Origin: Peronospora farinosa
Lineage: Eukaryota > Oomycota > Peronosporomycetes > Peronosporales > Peronosporaceae
Direction: 5' to 3'
DNA: 64,000 nt
Assembly (NCBI GenBank): GCA_947646735.1
Contig: CANTFK010000270.1
Coordinates: forward strand, 310,001-374,000
The position numbers were made by a program, and so were the translations under genes. This document shows positions 22,560 through 32,745 of the stretch, in pieces (position 1 is the first letter of the stretch; each line of letters opens with the position of its first letter). The notes under the pieces are model-generated. The model was not told where the DNA came from and made no database searches. It saw only the letters and a list, made by a program, of their open reading frames with translations.

Positions 22560-22836
22560 AATATACGTATGTGATAGCTGCAAAGTCTGTGCGATGTCTG
22601 CAGACAGAGCGACTCCCCCGCCCCTCTCGTCGTCACCTATTGCAAGTATCTGGAGGTTGTCTGAAGGGAACAAGTCGCTCGAATAGAGGGTTGGAAGAAA
22701 CTTGTGTACTGGAAAGATTGTCGCTTTGATAAAACAAGGATAAAATATTTGATTTTATTGTGAGGTGGTGCACACCATGAGGACGGTTGAAGCGAAAGAA
22801 GCTACTTGATCCGTTACAAAACAAATAGCAGGAATA
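22560..22836. promoter_or_regulatory. Divergent promoter region, ISWI gene and PSI-domain gene
   Basis: The 277 bp between two divergent starts must hold both promoters. I see no convincing TATA box. A ten-codon upstream ORF (ATG at 22778, stop before 22810) precedes the plus-strand gene and could dampen its translation. Confidence 0.4.
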
Positions 22837-24192
22837 ATGACGACTTTACTCGAGAATGACGTGGATTGGACACTCTCTGACGCTGCAATAGCCGCCAATC
22901 CTGTCCAGTGGGATCGCTGTTCCTCCCATAAAGACTGTGATTCATGTTTAAATGCCAGTCTCACTTGTCATTTCTGTCAGAGTGACTTCCAATGCCACAC
23001 TATTGGATCACCATTTGGCTGCCCCGTTGGCGTCTCTGTCTGTCATCATCTCGAAGGTTATTGCGAATCAATTCACTGCAATAAAATACCGCAAAGTTTT
23101 GGCCTCTGACTTTGTACGGCGCTTGCTCTTTTGTGTACAGATTGCAAGCGATCCGATCCACAATTTGTCGGCTATGGACCTCCACCATCTGTGGTAGTTG
23201 CAGTGCTTTGTCTTATGGTGATGCTTACGTGCTGCTTCTGTGGCATTTCGGCCATTTGCTCGGTTTTCTGTCGAGCCAGGAAGACGCCAACACGACGAGC
23301 TGCGCTCACAGCTGCATTGGATGACGACAAGCGGAAACAGAAACAAAAAATGGCCCTGAGGTGCGTGTAGTTTTGTTCCATTTGGTGACTTTCGTGCTGA
23401 TTGTTGTCATTGCTATTTGATAGCGACGATGCAGAAGAAACACAGTCGCAGCGGCAGCCTCTGCTTCTAGGAGAGATTCGGGAGGGAGAAGTCCGATTGT
23501 TTGAGAACGAGGTGGATCAGGAGTCACTAGAGCGTCTACGCATCCGCTACGAAGAAGATGAGGGGCGTCAGGTCAACTGGAAGGCATTTGCTGCGCGCGC
23601 CACGTGGCTCACGTTGCTGATCTCGATGACTGTCTTGGCACTCATGTTCTACCCGCGTATGCCGGACTACAATGTTTGCAACCGAGAGTTTGAATGGGAG
23701 TCCATTTTACACAGTATCATGGGCTTAGAGCCTAAGGTCGAGTACCAGGTGCTTGTGAGTGTAATCAACGAGAACCGCTTCGGGTTTGTACTGGAATCAG
23801 GGCAAGCTGATATTTACCACAATACCACACTTGTGGGCAAGTGGGAGCTCGACGAGCCATTTACAGCCAAGGCCGGCTCAATTAGCGATGTGATTGCGGG
23901 GATCAATATAAAACCTGGATTTGCTGAAGGGATTGCGTTGTGGAAAGATTTCAGCAAGAACGAGCTCATTTTTCGGATCAATGCGACGATCGCGGGGTCG
24001 ATCACGTGGGGGCGCTACAAGGTACGATACGTTGTTTTGTCATGCGAAAAGCATTGTGTATGTTGACTTGTTCTCGCTGGTTGACACCAGATCTATCGCA
24101 TTTCATCTTCAACGCCGGATGTCGAGTTCCTTGTTGGAGCTGAGTACGATCGCGGTCTTTGCAAGTGCACAGAGTATTTGACACCGACGTAG
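22837..24192 (+). CDS. PSI-domain, two-membrane-segment, LEA2-like protein (four exons)
   Basis: I assemble exons 22837-23056, 23141-23360, 23424-24021 and 24091-24192, with GT...AG introns of 63-84 nt, all keeping frame, for about 379 residues. The N-terminal domain is Cys-rich like a PSI domain (CSSHKDCDSCLN, TCHFCQSDFQCH, GCPVGVSVCHHLEDC). A membrane segment follows (VVVAVLCLMVMLTCCFCGI), then a charged cytoplasmic loop, a second membrane segment (WLTLLISMTVLALMFY), and a lumenal domain with NENRFGFVLESGQADIYHN and FRINATIAGSITWGRYK, resembling LEA2/WHy domains. The protein ends TEYLTPT. The combination is not one I can name. Topology suggests both ends are extracytoplasmic. Confidence 0.82.
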
Positions 24193-24429
24193 GCTGGTTT
24201 GTGATTCCAGTAGCATCCTGCTAGAACTTGCGGACAGCAGAGGCTGCGGTCCATCCGCTCAGGAGATTGCTAAAGAAGACGGTTGATGGGAAGTGAACAT
24301 GCGGTGAGCAGAAGTAGGTTTCGATATATATGACTTTCTTGTACTCAAACATGGACCTTGTTTACTAAACTCCCGCTGGGCTGGTATGAAACCATGTCAC
24401 CTCCACGTGCCGTAAAAACCTTTGTTAGC

Positions 24430-25244
24430 ATTTTGTCTGCGCAAGCCATTCGAGCTCGTTTAGGGGTCGCGGAACTCCGCAGCTCAAAGTATTGATGATG
24501 ACCAGAGTCTGCTCTAGCCGCGTATATCGCTTCTTGACTGCAAAAAAAGGGTTAGACGGCACGAACAACGTCGGCTCTCCAACCGCCTTAGCGCACTGCA
24601 AACTTGTTTTTTTGATTGGATTCGATGCCACACATGGAAGCTTAGCGGCACGTCGTTGGCACTAGGAATTTTGTACGTGCCGGGACCTCGAGTAATAGGT
24701 TGCCTCGATTCTTAATGGGTGTCCATCATCGCCCCACACTAACTCTTCCAACGCAAAGAGACCAAACCTATGTATGAACGCGCCTTCAATATGACGAATA
24801 TCAATAGCGGGGTACCGAGGTCCATCAGGATATCGATGCTCAACATGTGGAAGTTTCCTGTTATCACATCTAGTGCAAGCTATGCCCGTTGTGAAGTAAT
24901 TGAGCGCCGTGCCACTGAGAGTTTTCCAGCTACCGATTTGGAGAAATTGTATCCGCGACGCTCATTTGAAACAACGTAGAACCCTTGCGCCGACATTAAG
25001 ATGCGCACAATGTAGGCAGCATTTGTGATATCGCTAAGGGATGCGTCCGGTCCGAAGCGATCCGAATAGGTGCAAGGCATGCAATTATCTGCTCACACGC
25101 GTTCAGCGTCGCCATTTTATATAAGCCTGTGCTCATGGAAGCTGCTGACAGCTGTAAACTCGGAACCTTGTTTGTTGACGTCTCCTCGACGTGTATTTGT
25201 TCGTGCGAAATGCCAAAAGCAAGTGCAGCCACCTGAATCGCTTT
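24430..25244 (-). pseudogene. XDH: Truncated xanthine dehydrogenase (molybdopterin domain) pseudogene
   Basis: Reading the minus strand with frame changes gives the end of xanthine dehydrogenase: LAFGISHEQIHVEETSTNKVP (25240-25170), then AASMSTGLYKMATLNACEQ, ILMSAQGFYVV, IDIRHIEGAFIHRFGLFALEEL, GPGTYKIPSANDVPLSF (about 24680-24630) and AKAVGEPTLF. These match successive conserved blocks of the molybdenum-cofactor domain. Homology stops abruptly near 25244, just where the GQGL active-site loop should be, and no FeS or FAD domains are present. Frameshifts occur near 25000, 24860 and 24620. It is a dead 3' fragment of a Moco enzyme of purine catabolism. Confidence 0.82.
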
Positions 25245-25718
25245 CGTTTAGCAACTTCAAAAGGAATACCAATGGTGTGAAGCACAAGTATGCAAGGCCC
25301 AGCATGGCAAGCAAAGGCTCCCTTGTGAGTTGCAGTAGGCTTAAAGCTCTGTCATCAGTAAGCAGGTATAAAGGGGCAAAGACTTGTATTGTGCCGTTGC
25401 AGCGATATCGTAATGCATTATCGTAATGATTGATAAATATCATGGCGTATCCAGCGCTGTTATTGATATCCACATTCAGCGCCAATTAGTTCCATCGCGC
25501 TTTACATCAACCTTGTATTTTGCGCAGGACGGATGGCGACCGCCTAAAGTTAACCTGTCCACCTGGCGTTCTAGCACACAACTTACGTGTCACTTTCATG
25601 ACGTGGACAGCGACAGCAGCGGCGCACGCAACAAATACTATTTGAGTCTCTTCTTCACCAAATACCCCACCAATGCGCTTGATACGATCTCTTAATGCGG
25701 TTATAATTAATGTTTAGG
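25245..25718. other. Unrecognised sequence between XDH remnant and element B
   Basis: No gene is recognised. An open minus-strand frame continues to 25485 but matches nothing I know. The plus strand reads KYYLSLFFTKYPTNALDTIS near 25640-25695, also unrecognised. TTAGG directly before the B LTR would be one half of its target duplication; the other half lies outside the window. Confidence 0.4.
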
Positions 25719-26312
25719 TGTAGACGGGCACTTTTACGAAGTTGCCTCGTGCTACTTAGCACACATCTTCAGCAAAAGCGAGGAAGCGGTTTAACCGTAT
25801 TACCTTCGCGTGAGAGGGTGGTTGTGTGGTTGGTCGACTGCTTAAGCAGTCGTACCACCAGTTGCCTCTCGCTTAAGCAAGAGTGCAACGAGCTTGTAAA
25901 CAACAAGTCACCGACGTCACGCAGAAGCTTTTTCAGCTTCTCGTGCGCGGTGCTTTCGATTTAGCAAATTCAAGACTGAGCTATATTTAATTCATTATAA
26001 CTAAATATACTTAACTATTGATTGGCTATATATATAGATCGGATACGCGACTCTTTAGAAGCGTATCCTGACGCATGATCTTGAATCTAGATTTAAGTTT
26101 GCGAATGACGTCCTTCTGGAAGGTCGCGATGTCTAGCTTCAACTAGCGTCATCCCTTCCCATGTGAATCCATCAATGGATATCACATTCACGAGGGTGGA
26201 TCACATTTGTGTATCGCACCCAAGTGATAGGTCAAAAGTAATCATTAATACTTTTAGACCTTACATTAAGTATATTACTTAATGTTTACGTGTAACTAGA
26301 TGCCCTGTTACA
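25719..26312 (-). repeat. B 3' LTR (copy 1)
   Basis: 594 bp; on the plus strand it runs from TGTAGACGGG to GCCCTGTTACA. It matches 48688-49284 along its length. It is packed with hairpins: the perfect 18 bp palindrome CGACTGCTTAAGCAGTCG (25835-25852), GTTGC...GCAAC enclosing CTCTCGCTTAAGCAAGAG (25861-25889), and GGATACGC...GCGTATCC. Confidence 0.85.
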
Positions 26313-26322
26313 CCATCCCCCG
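26313..26322 (-). other. Polypurine tract of element B
   Basis: The minus strand reads CGGGGGATGG directly before the LTR start TGTAACAG, the expected place for plus-strand DNA priming. The same tract is at 49285-49294. Confidence 0.75.
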
Positions 26323-26385
26323 TTTTAGAACGATTTTTTACATTTTGTTAAACATCGCCTAGGAGACAGAGAGACTGCGAGCCGT

Positions 26386-26417
26386 TATAAACGCGCCGCT
26401 TAGTCTACTCAATTCTC
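26386..26417 (+). promoter_or_regulatory. Candidate promoter of the antisense gene in element B
   Basis: TATAAA at 26386-26391 lies 25 bp before the A of CTCAATTC (26408-26415), which fits the oomycete initiator YTCANTYY exactly. The ATG follows at 26418. This is canonical TATA-Inr spacing on the strand opposite to element B's own genes. The leader would be only about 7 nt, so a downstream start is possible. The same arrangement is conserved at 49358-49389. Confidence 0.5.
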
Positions 26418-27807
26418 ATGCCACCGAAACGTGTTAAGAATAATGATTTAGCTGCAAAGGCGCCCATGCAGTCCAACACTAAGCGAACGCGCCGCAATTT
26501 ATCGCAGCCGTCGCAAAGCGCTTCAGGCACTGAGGTGAATCTTCCATCTCACGATAATGTGGATGAAGATCCATCTCTCATTGTAGACTACAATCGAGTA
26601 CGCCATTGCCATCACCCCAAAGTGGCGATGAGCATAGTGCATTGATGGGACATATGTCCCCATCATATGAGGCACCCGTCCTTGAGGGAGCGTCTATTCT
26701 TCCTGCAAGCGATGGTAAAGCCTCTTCGCATGCGTCTACGAGCGCAGCGATTAAGACTGAGCACTCTACTTCGAAAGGAGTAGTCGCGACTCAGTCAAAC
26801 AAAGGAGAAAGGGGAGCTCCACCGAGTACACGTTCGGCCTCACTAGCCCGCCGTAGCAAGGGCGGCTACGTGAGTGGTGGCTTGCCACCAATGTCACCTC
26901 CATCTGAGTGGATGAACTCGGATGGGTCTAGTGCAGCGCTTTTGCAGCGTGCAACTATTGACGCTCATAAATTCTATAGCGTCTTTCCTTTGTGGAAAAA
27001 GCAGGGCAAAGCACTTGGTCGTGCTTTCCCAATTCCAGTCGTGCTGCGTTCTAACGAAACAGCCGATGACTATGAAGCTGAACTTCGGCGCCGTGTTACT
27101 TTGCATGTAGATGCAACTAAACAGCGGTCGCAGCGAATCAGCTTCGCCATGAAGCGTGCGCATGAAATCTTGGGTGGTAAGCGACCCCCAATTAATTCTC
27201 GCCACGCTTCTTCTGCTAATCCATCCGGACCTAGCAGAAAGACGTCAGCTGGTGCTGATTCACATAAGCAGCCACCAGCCCAGGCACGTCGACGCGCAAA
27301 GCGTCAACAGGCTCCCATGAGTCAAAGCTCGTTGGGTAACCCTTCCACTGGACAAGGATTTGGAGCTTTCGCTTCACAAACCGGTGGGCCAACAGCCTCC
27401 AACAATGAAGCGCGTATTCCCTTCCGTGTCCACCAACACAGGTGGCGCCCGATAGAAGTGGCGATTACGCTCACCTACTCGCGGCTGCCTATCCTGCTGC
27501 TGTTCAGTCGAAGGCTGAGTCCGCTGCGCTGAAGAGGCAGGTGACAGATCCCGAGAGTCAAGTCTCGCGACTGACCTCGGATCTGCGTGATGTGAGGGCG
27601 AGAGACCGTCAGGGGTATGACCGCCTGAAAACCCGTTTGGACATCTTAGAGCGACTGGTGATGAGAGATCCGCTTCAAGCGCTGAGTCCTCCTCGATCGC
27701 CGAGTCCTCTATCGCCTCGCTCGTATACGGGGAGCCTCTCGGCTTCCTCGTCGCCTGATCGGCCGCGACGCTCGACTCCCAGTCGACGTCACCATCGGTC
27801 TCGTTAG
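26418..27807 (+). pseudogene. Antisense gene of element B (copy 1)
   Basis: An open reading region runs against pol in three frame steps: 26418-26645, 26606-27532 and 27442-27807. Part one is basic and low complexity (MPPKRVKNNDLAAK). Part two has a compact segment (FYSVFPLWKKQGKALGRAFP, ADDYEAELRRR, ISFAMKRAHEILGGKRPP) followed by a basic Ser/Pro-rich stretch (QARRRAKRQQ). Part three is a predicted coiled coil (VSRLTSDLRDVRARDRQGYD) with an SP/SR-rich end. The last 580 bp overlap pol (integrase C-terminus and chromodomain, 27231-27937). The same frame steps occur in copy 2, so they predate the duplication. Function is unknown. The layout parallels the A and C antisense genes, although the N-terminal parts do not visibly align. 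Confidence 0.55.
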
Positions 27808-28137
27808 ATCGATGTGGATATGTGATCTCTTCTGGATCAACATACCGTTTCAGACAACCCACGTAAAATACGGGGTGAGTCTTCATATACGGTAGGAGAG
27901 TGAGCCTATAGTTTAGGTCTCCAACTTCTTCAACCACTGTAAATGGCCCAATGAATCAGGGAAATAGCTTAGTAGCACCAGGTAGTACAGAAATTGCATG
28001 TTTAGGTAGGGTAACAGTACTTAATAGCACTTTGTCCCCAACACTAAAGTGTTCATTGATTTTGCGACCATGCTGGTCTGCATATTGTTTTTGCTTGTAC
28101 CGTGCGCTTGCCATCGCGTCACGGACTTTACGTGTGA
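27231..28137 (-). pseudogene. pol: Element B pol 3' end: integrase C-terminus and chromodomain (copy 1)
   Basis: From 28132 downwards the minus strand reads DAMASARYKQKQYADQHGR, then VGDKVLLSTV, FIGPFTVVEEVGDLNYRL and HPVFYVGCLKRYV, the usual Gypsy integrase C-terminal domain. A chromodomain follows: LVDTEGNTRFIV, then after a frame change ILVQWKGYPTSFDSWEP (about 27370-27310). Pol stops at TAG 27233-27231. A TGA interrupts the frame near 27955 in both copies. The piece continues the integrase at 35936-37260, from which it was cut off by element C. Confidence 0.8.
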
Positions 28138-28456
28138 TGTAAGGGTCTACCTATTACATAAGTAGTCATAGGATTAATACATAATTACATAAGTAGGCAT
28201 AGGGCAGTATCCGATTAGCGAATACTGCGCGTCATTTTATTATTGGTTTATTATTGGGGTGCCAGACCCAATAATTAGCCAATAATAAATTGACTTCCAT
28301 ATTTGAGTGGTTCCCATGAGCTAGGGAACATATTCGCACTTACTGCGAATTAAAACTAAAACAAAAATAAAACAGAGTTATATTTACGAGTTAATTAAGA
28401 GCGCTTCCTCAACGCCCTTTTAGTGTAAGACGGTAACGGGTCCTTAGACCGTTATA
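28138..28456 (+). repeat. C 5' LTR (copy 1)
   Basis: 319 bp, beginning TGTAAGGGTCTACC and ending CCGTTATA, a mutated form of the TTACA end. It contains the same serial hairpins as the other C LTRs. It abuts TGTGA of element B. Confidence 0.88.
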
Positions 28457-28458
28457 CC

Positions 28459-28481
28459 TGGTAGCACTTCGTATTCCTTCC
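28459..28481 (+). other. Primer binding site of element C
   Basis: TGGTAGCACTTCGTATTCC starts two bases after the LTR. TGGTAGCA complements a tRNA ending UGCUACCA, as initiator Met tRNAs do; this tRNA assignment is inferred. Elements A and B have nearly the same site. Confidence 0.7.
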
Positions 28482-28482
28482 A

Positions 28483-29460
28483 ATGACCAGATTCGAGATG
28501 AAGATGGGCGAGTCTTCGGTGGCTCCAGCGGTCTCGCTGGAGCATTCTGATTTCCCACATCTCACCTCGGTGAAGTGGCAGGCACTACATCGCCTCGCGG
28601 CGGTGTCTGGTGAAACTATTGTGACGTCGCTGCTGAGCACAGCGACGCCTGACGATCAACGTGCCGACATCCAAGACATTATGGTGCGCGAGCTCGCCGA
28701 AGCGAATCGGCGAGTATTGACTCCCTCGCGCACTTCGCACCATGACGCTATCAAGATGGAGACGTCAATGTACTCCGGTGATGGTCCGGATCGTCTCCCC
28801 CTCAATCGCTGGTTTCGCGAGGTGGATATTGCAATCGCGTCAAGATTAATTGACGCTCCGACGGCCAAGGTCAATTTCCTGCTGTCTCGTCTTGCCGGCA
28901 AAGCCAAGGAATGGGCCCTCGGAAAGCTCGTCGTAGATGAGTCGGCGTTTCCTACGCTGGACGATATCCAGCGTGACTTACGACTGGCTTTCGAGCCTCC
29001 TCAAGATGAATCTCGCTTGCGTGCAGATTTCTTCTCACTCCGACAGGGCAAGCTGTCGATGCGTGACTACGTGCAGAAGACACGTCATCTTGCTTCGTGC
29101 ATTACCACGCAGCCAATTGACATGGCTTCACAAGTCCATGTCTTTATCTTTGGTATGCAAGAGGGTATGACGCGTTACTGCCTCACACGTGCTGAGCCAA
29201 AGTCCCTCGAGAATGAATTTGCCCTCGTGCTTCGTGAAGATCACACTGTCGCGTCGTCATACCTGCACGTAGCTTCACAACATCTGCGGACGTCTGGCCC
29301 ATATTCAATGGAACGTGACGCAATCGAGTCCTCTCGTGGTCACTGCAAATTATTAGGCCGCGACATTCGCAATCCTAACACGATGAAGTGTTTTTTTGTG
29401 GCAAGACAGGCCATCGTGCGGCTGTCTGTCGAACACCGGCGCAGGTGACTATGAACACAG
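28483..29460 (+). pseudogene. gag: Element C gag (copy 1)
   Basis: The frame from ATG 28483 encodes about 321 residues of a retrotransposon capsid-type gag: [12 protein letters not shown] at the start, [16 protein letters not shown] and [13 protein letters not shown] in the middle, and [19 protein letters not shown], typical of the Retrotrans_gag fold. The zinc knuckle is destroyed by a frameshift near 29390 (copy 2 keeps [14 protein letters not shown]). The gag start is 26 nt after the LTR, overlapping the end of the PBS region. Inactive as it stands. Confidence 0.8.
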
Positions 29461-29589
29461 CTGTCTCACGAGGAGACGCTGTGTCGTCGGTGGTCCCGAC
29501 AAAAATCGAGCGGTTCCAGTAGGCGTGGGGCGCCCTACTGGCAGAAATGGAGCCCCGAGTACTCAGGTGGCAGCTCGGGCTCCTAGCCC

Positions 29590-30130
29590 CAAAGTGATTC
29601 ATACCCACTTCAATGCCACCACCATGCGCGATGATTCGAGACTGATTATTATCAGTCTCATCGTCGCTGACCACTTCGAGCGTTGTAGGATTCTGGCGCT
29701 TCCAACAACTTCTTTCGTGCATCCTGTTTGTCCCTTCTCCCGTCGACTGTCACGGTTCGAGAAGGTCCAGGTGACATCGTTGTCAAACTTGCCGATGGAC
29801 AACCAAAACGTGTCCCGCGTAAAACAGTGGTTTTACCGTACACTTTCGACGGTTTCCAGAGCAACGACGAATTTTTGGTGTACGAGATGAACTATGCATT
29901 TGATTGCATATTTGGGATACCGTGGCTGTCACGGTATCAGCCGAAGATAGATTGGCTATCTCGGTCCGTCAAACGACGAAGCGGTTATAACGTCAGTGAA
30001 GTGTTTACTCATTTGTTAGTCGCTTCATCCGATTGGCCTCACGTCAGGGTCGTGAACGAACTCGCCACGACTAGTATTCAACACAGAGAGAGCGATGGCC
30101 CTCTGTGCGCAGTATGTTCCGTTACACTGA
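29590..30130 (+). pseudogene. pol: Element C aspartic protease region (copy 1)
   Basis: This is a retropepsin-like region. The active-site block is damaged here by a ten-base deletion near 29670 (copy 2 shows LLDSGASNNFF). The rest reads VTVREGPGDIVVKLADGQP, LPYTFDGFQSNDEF and YAFDCIFGIPWLSRYQP, the C-terminal half of the fold. It leads in frame into the repeat linker. Confidence 0.75.
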
Positions 30131-30147
30131 CGGAGCCACAGAACAAA

Positions 30148-30609
30148 GCGGTCGAACAGCGGTTCCCGCATACACAGACATCGGTCAAACAGGGGTTCCC
30201 GATTCACAGCGAGGCGGTTGAACAGCGGTTCCCGCACACACACACATCGGTCGAACAGGGGTTCCCGATCAATTTCGAGGCGGTCGAGCAGGGGCTCCCG
30301 CATACAAGCACATCGGACGAGCAGAGGCTCCCGATCAATTTCGAGGCGGTCGAGCAGGGGCTCCCGCATACAAGCACATCGGACGAGCAGAGGCTCCCGA
30401 TCAATTTCGAGGCGGTCGAGCAGGGGCTCCCGCATACAAGCACATCGGACGAGCAGAGGCTCCCGATCAATTTCGAGGCGGTTGAGCAGGGGCTCCCGCA
30501 TACAAGCACATCGGACGAGCAGAGGCTCCCGATAAATATCGAGGCGGTCGAGCAGGGGCTCCCGCAAACAAGTGAAGCGGTCGAAGACGAGCTCCCACTT
30601 TTGATTGAC
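30148..30609 (+). repeat. Array of 33 bp (11-residue) repeats in the C polyprotein, 14 units
   Basis: Fourteen 33 bp units encode AVEQ-x-(F/L)-P-HT-type and S(V/D)EQ-x-(F/L)-P-IN-type 11-residue repeats. The central units form a 66 bp higher-order repeat. The array links protease and RT. Because the period is a multiple of three without stops, several other frames on both strands are also open across it. Copy 2 has 16 units. Confidence 0.9.
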
Positions 30610-32745
30610 GAGAATGGGCGGACTACGGATCCGCATGAGACCGACGTGGTGGAGACAGAGCTCCCACGTCTAGAGGGGGGTACATCATCCTCTTGTGATA
30701 GCGACGTGCCAGTCTCGAGCAGGGGCTCGAGACGCAAGAGAAAACGCAAGAAAGGAGCACGCCGATCACCGAGACGACGAAATTCACGTCAAGATGCTGA
30801 TGCATTTGATTCCGTAGTGACGGAATCCGTATGCGCGCTTGAATATGTGGAGGGATCCCCACATCGTGGCCGATACATTGAGGTAGCGAGTCCACCGTGC
30901 ACTGCTGCAGATATCACATCTCTGCCAGACCTTACATGGAAAGACTTCCTTCATGACCTCAAGGCCGGCGACATCGAGCAGTGTGCATCGTTTCAGCCAC
31001 CGAAGCAGCCAGTGAAGAGGTTCTGGAAGCTCGCCCGAAGAGCGCCGAGCCTAAATCAGCGCGCGAAGAACGCTTCGCGGCACAGTCTTGGGATGCTCTT
31101 CGTGCTTCGGGTAACCCTGTATACGATATCGCCCGTGATTACGCCGACATTTTTCCGGAGAAGATTCCAGCTGAGCTCCCGGCGGATCGTAGTGTGCGGC
31201 ACGAGATAGATCTCGTGCCAGGATCGAAATACTGCGTGACACGGCAGTGGCCGTTACCGCGCGACCAAGTCATCGCTATTGATGAATTTTTCGAGGGTCG
31301 CCGCAAGGCTGGCCATGTCCGCGAGAGTATCTCGCCACATTCGAGTCCGACTTTCTGTGTAAAGAAAGCCACCGGCGGTTGGCGCATTGTGCACGCCTTC
31401 AACAAGCTGAATGACGCCACTATCCCGGTTCAAACGCCTATCCCTCGAAAAGACATGGTATTAAATACCATGTCCGGGAGCGAGATCTACAGCGCCATAG
31501 ATCTGACAGACGGTTTCTATCAGATCCTCATGTGAGACAGTGAATTCCGTTCACTGCGGTCAGCACCCCAAGCGGGATGCTTTAGGAGTTGCTAGTCATG
31601 CCACAAGGCCTTAAGAATGCTCCAGCTACGTTCAATCGGATGGTGACACAAGTACTCCGCCCACTTCGCGACTTTGCACCGAGCTACTTTGACGACATTT
31701 TCGTTCACAGCCGCGCTGAGCAAAAGCTCAGCGCTACGGAGGTACACCTTCGACACTGAAGCAGGTGTTTCAAGTTATGCGAGAGAATAAATTGTATGCG
31801 AATTTGAAGAAATGTGTCTTCTGCGCTCCCGAGATTCCAGTACTCGGTTGCTACGTCAGCAAGGAAGGTGTCCGCGCTGATCCTGAGAAGATCTCATCGA
31901 TCTTTTCCTGGACAACGCCCAGGAACCAAACTGAATTACGTCAATGGCTCGGTCTGGCAAATTACTTGCATAAGTATACGAAGAACTATGCTGAGCTAAT
32001 TCAGCCATTATCGACTTTGCTCAAGAAAGATGCAGTATGGTTATGGACGGCAGAACATCAATCTTCCTTCGACTCCGTAAAGAAGAGTTTGTCCGAGGCA
32101 CCGGTGCTGATCTTACCTGATGACTCTAAGCCATTCCACGTCGTGTGTGACGCGAGCAATTTAGCTATAGGATGTGCCCTCATGCAATTTGATGACGAGG
32201 GTCGAGAGCGCGTCGTGAGTTTTTAATCTCGACAGATGTAACCTGCCGAGAAAAATCATCCGGTACACGACAAGGAACTTTTGGCTATGCGTTACGCGCT
32301 AATCAAGTTTAGAGTATATTTGCTCGGTGAAAAGATGTTTTCTATCTACACAGATCACGCATCATTGCGTACCGCCGTCAAGTGTCCTTACTTGTCCCAG
32401 CGTATGGCACGGTGGTTGTCATTTTTTGCCGAGTATAATTTTGTGGTGCATTACAAGCCTGGCAAGAATAACATTCTCGCCGATGCGCTTTCTCGTCGTC
32501 CTGATTACGATCCTCGGCGTGATATGGGTCATCAAACGGAGTATGTTGATGACGACGAAGATATCTGTGTGTGTTGTAATGAACTGGGACTTAATGCGGT
32601 GATTTCGACCCCCGTGCTTTCGATCCGAACTCAGATCGCTAAATCCTACGCGAATGATTCCTTCTATGCAGGAATCATCAACTATCTCAGGGACCCGAGC
32701 GAAAAATTACTCGCGAAGTTGACGCGACAACATCAAGCGTTACGC
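30610..32745 (+). pseudogene. pol: Element C reverse transcriptase and RNase H (copy 1)
   Basis: After a basic stretch (KRKRKKGARRSPRRR) the Gypsy RT begins: PADRSVRHEIDLVPGSKYC, VTRQWPLPRDQV, SPTFCVKKATGGWR and AIDLTDGFYQILM. The catalytic box is YFDDIFVHS at about 31685-31711. RNase H shows FHVVCDASNLAIGCALMQF, YTDHASLRTAV and the tether HYKPGKNNILADALSRRPD. Frameshifts occur near 31000, 31535 and 31755, and a stop at 32225. The YxDD box itself is intact. Confidence 0.82.

Noticed and set aside
25835..25852. Palindromes as terminal inverted repeats of a DNA transposon
   Set aside because: They lie inside a well bounded LTR (TG...CA with PPT and PBS partners), and no transposase or target duplication is linked to them.
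30148..30609. CRISPR-like array appearance
   Set aside because: Units are contiguous without unique spacers, encode peptide repeats, and lie in a eukaryotic retrotransposon.
30025..30749. Long minus-strand frames (203 and 181 codons) and a plus-strand alternative frame over the repeat array
   Set aside because: A stop-free 33 bp repeat keeps several frames open at once. These frames show only the repeat pattern and no conserved domain.
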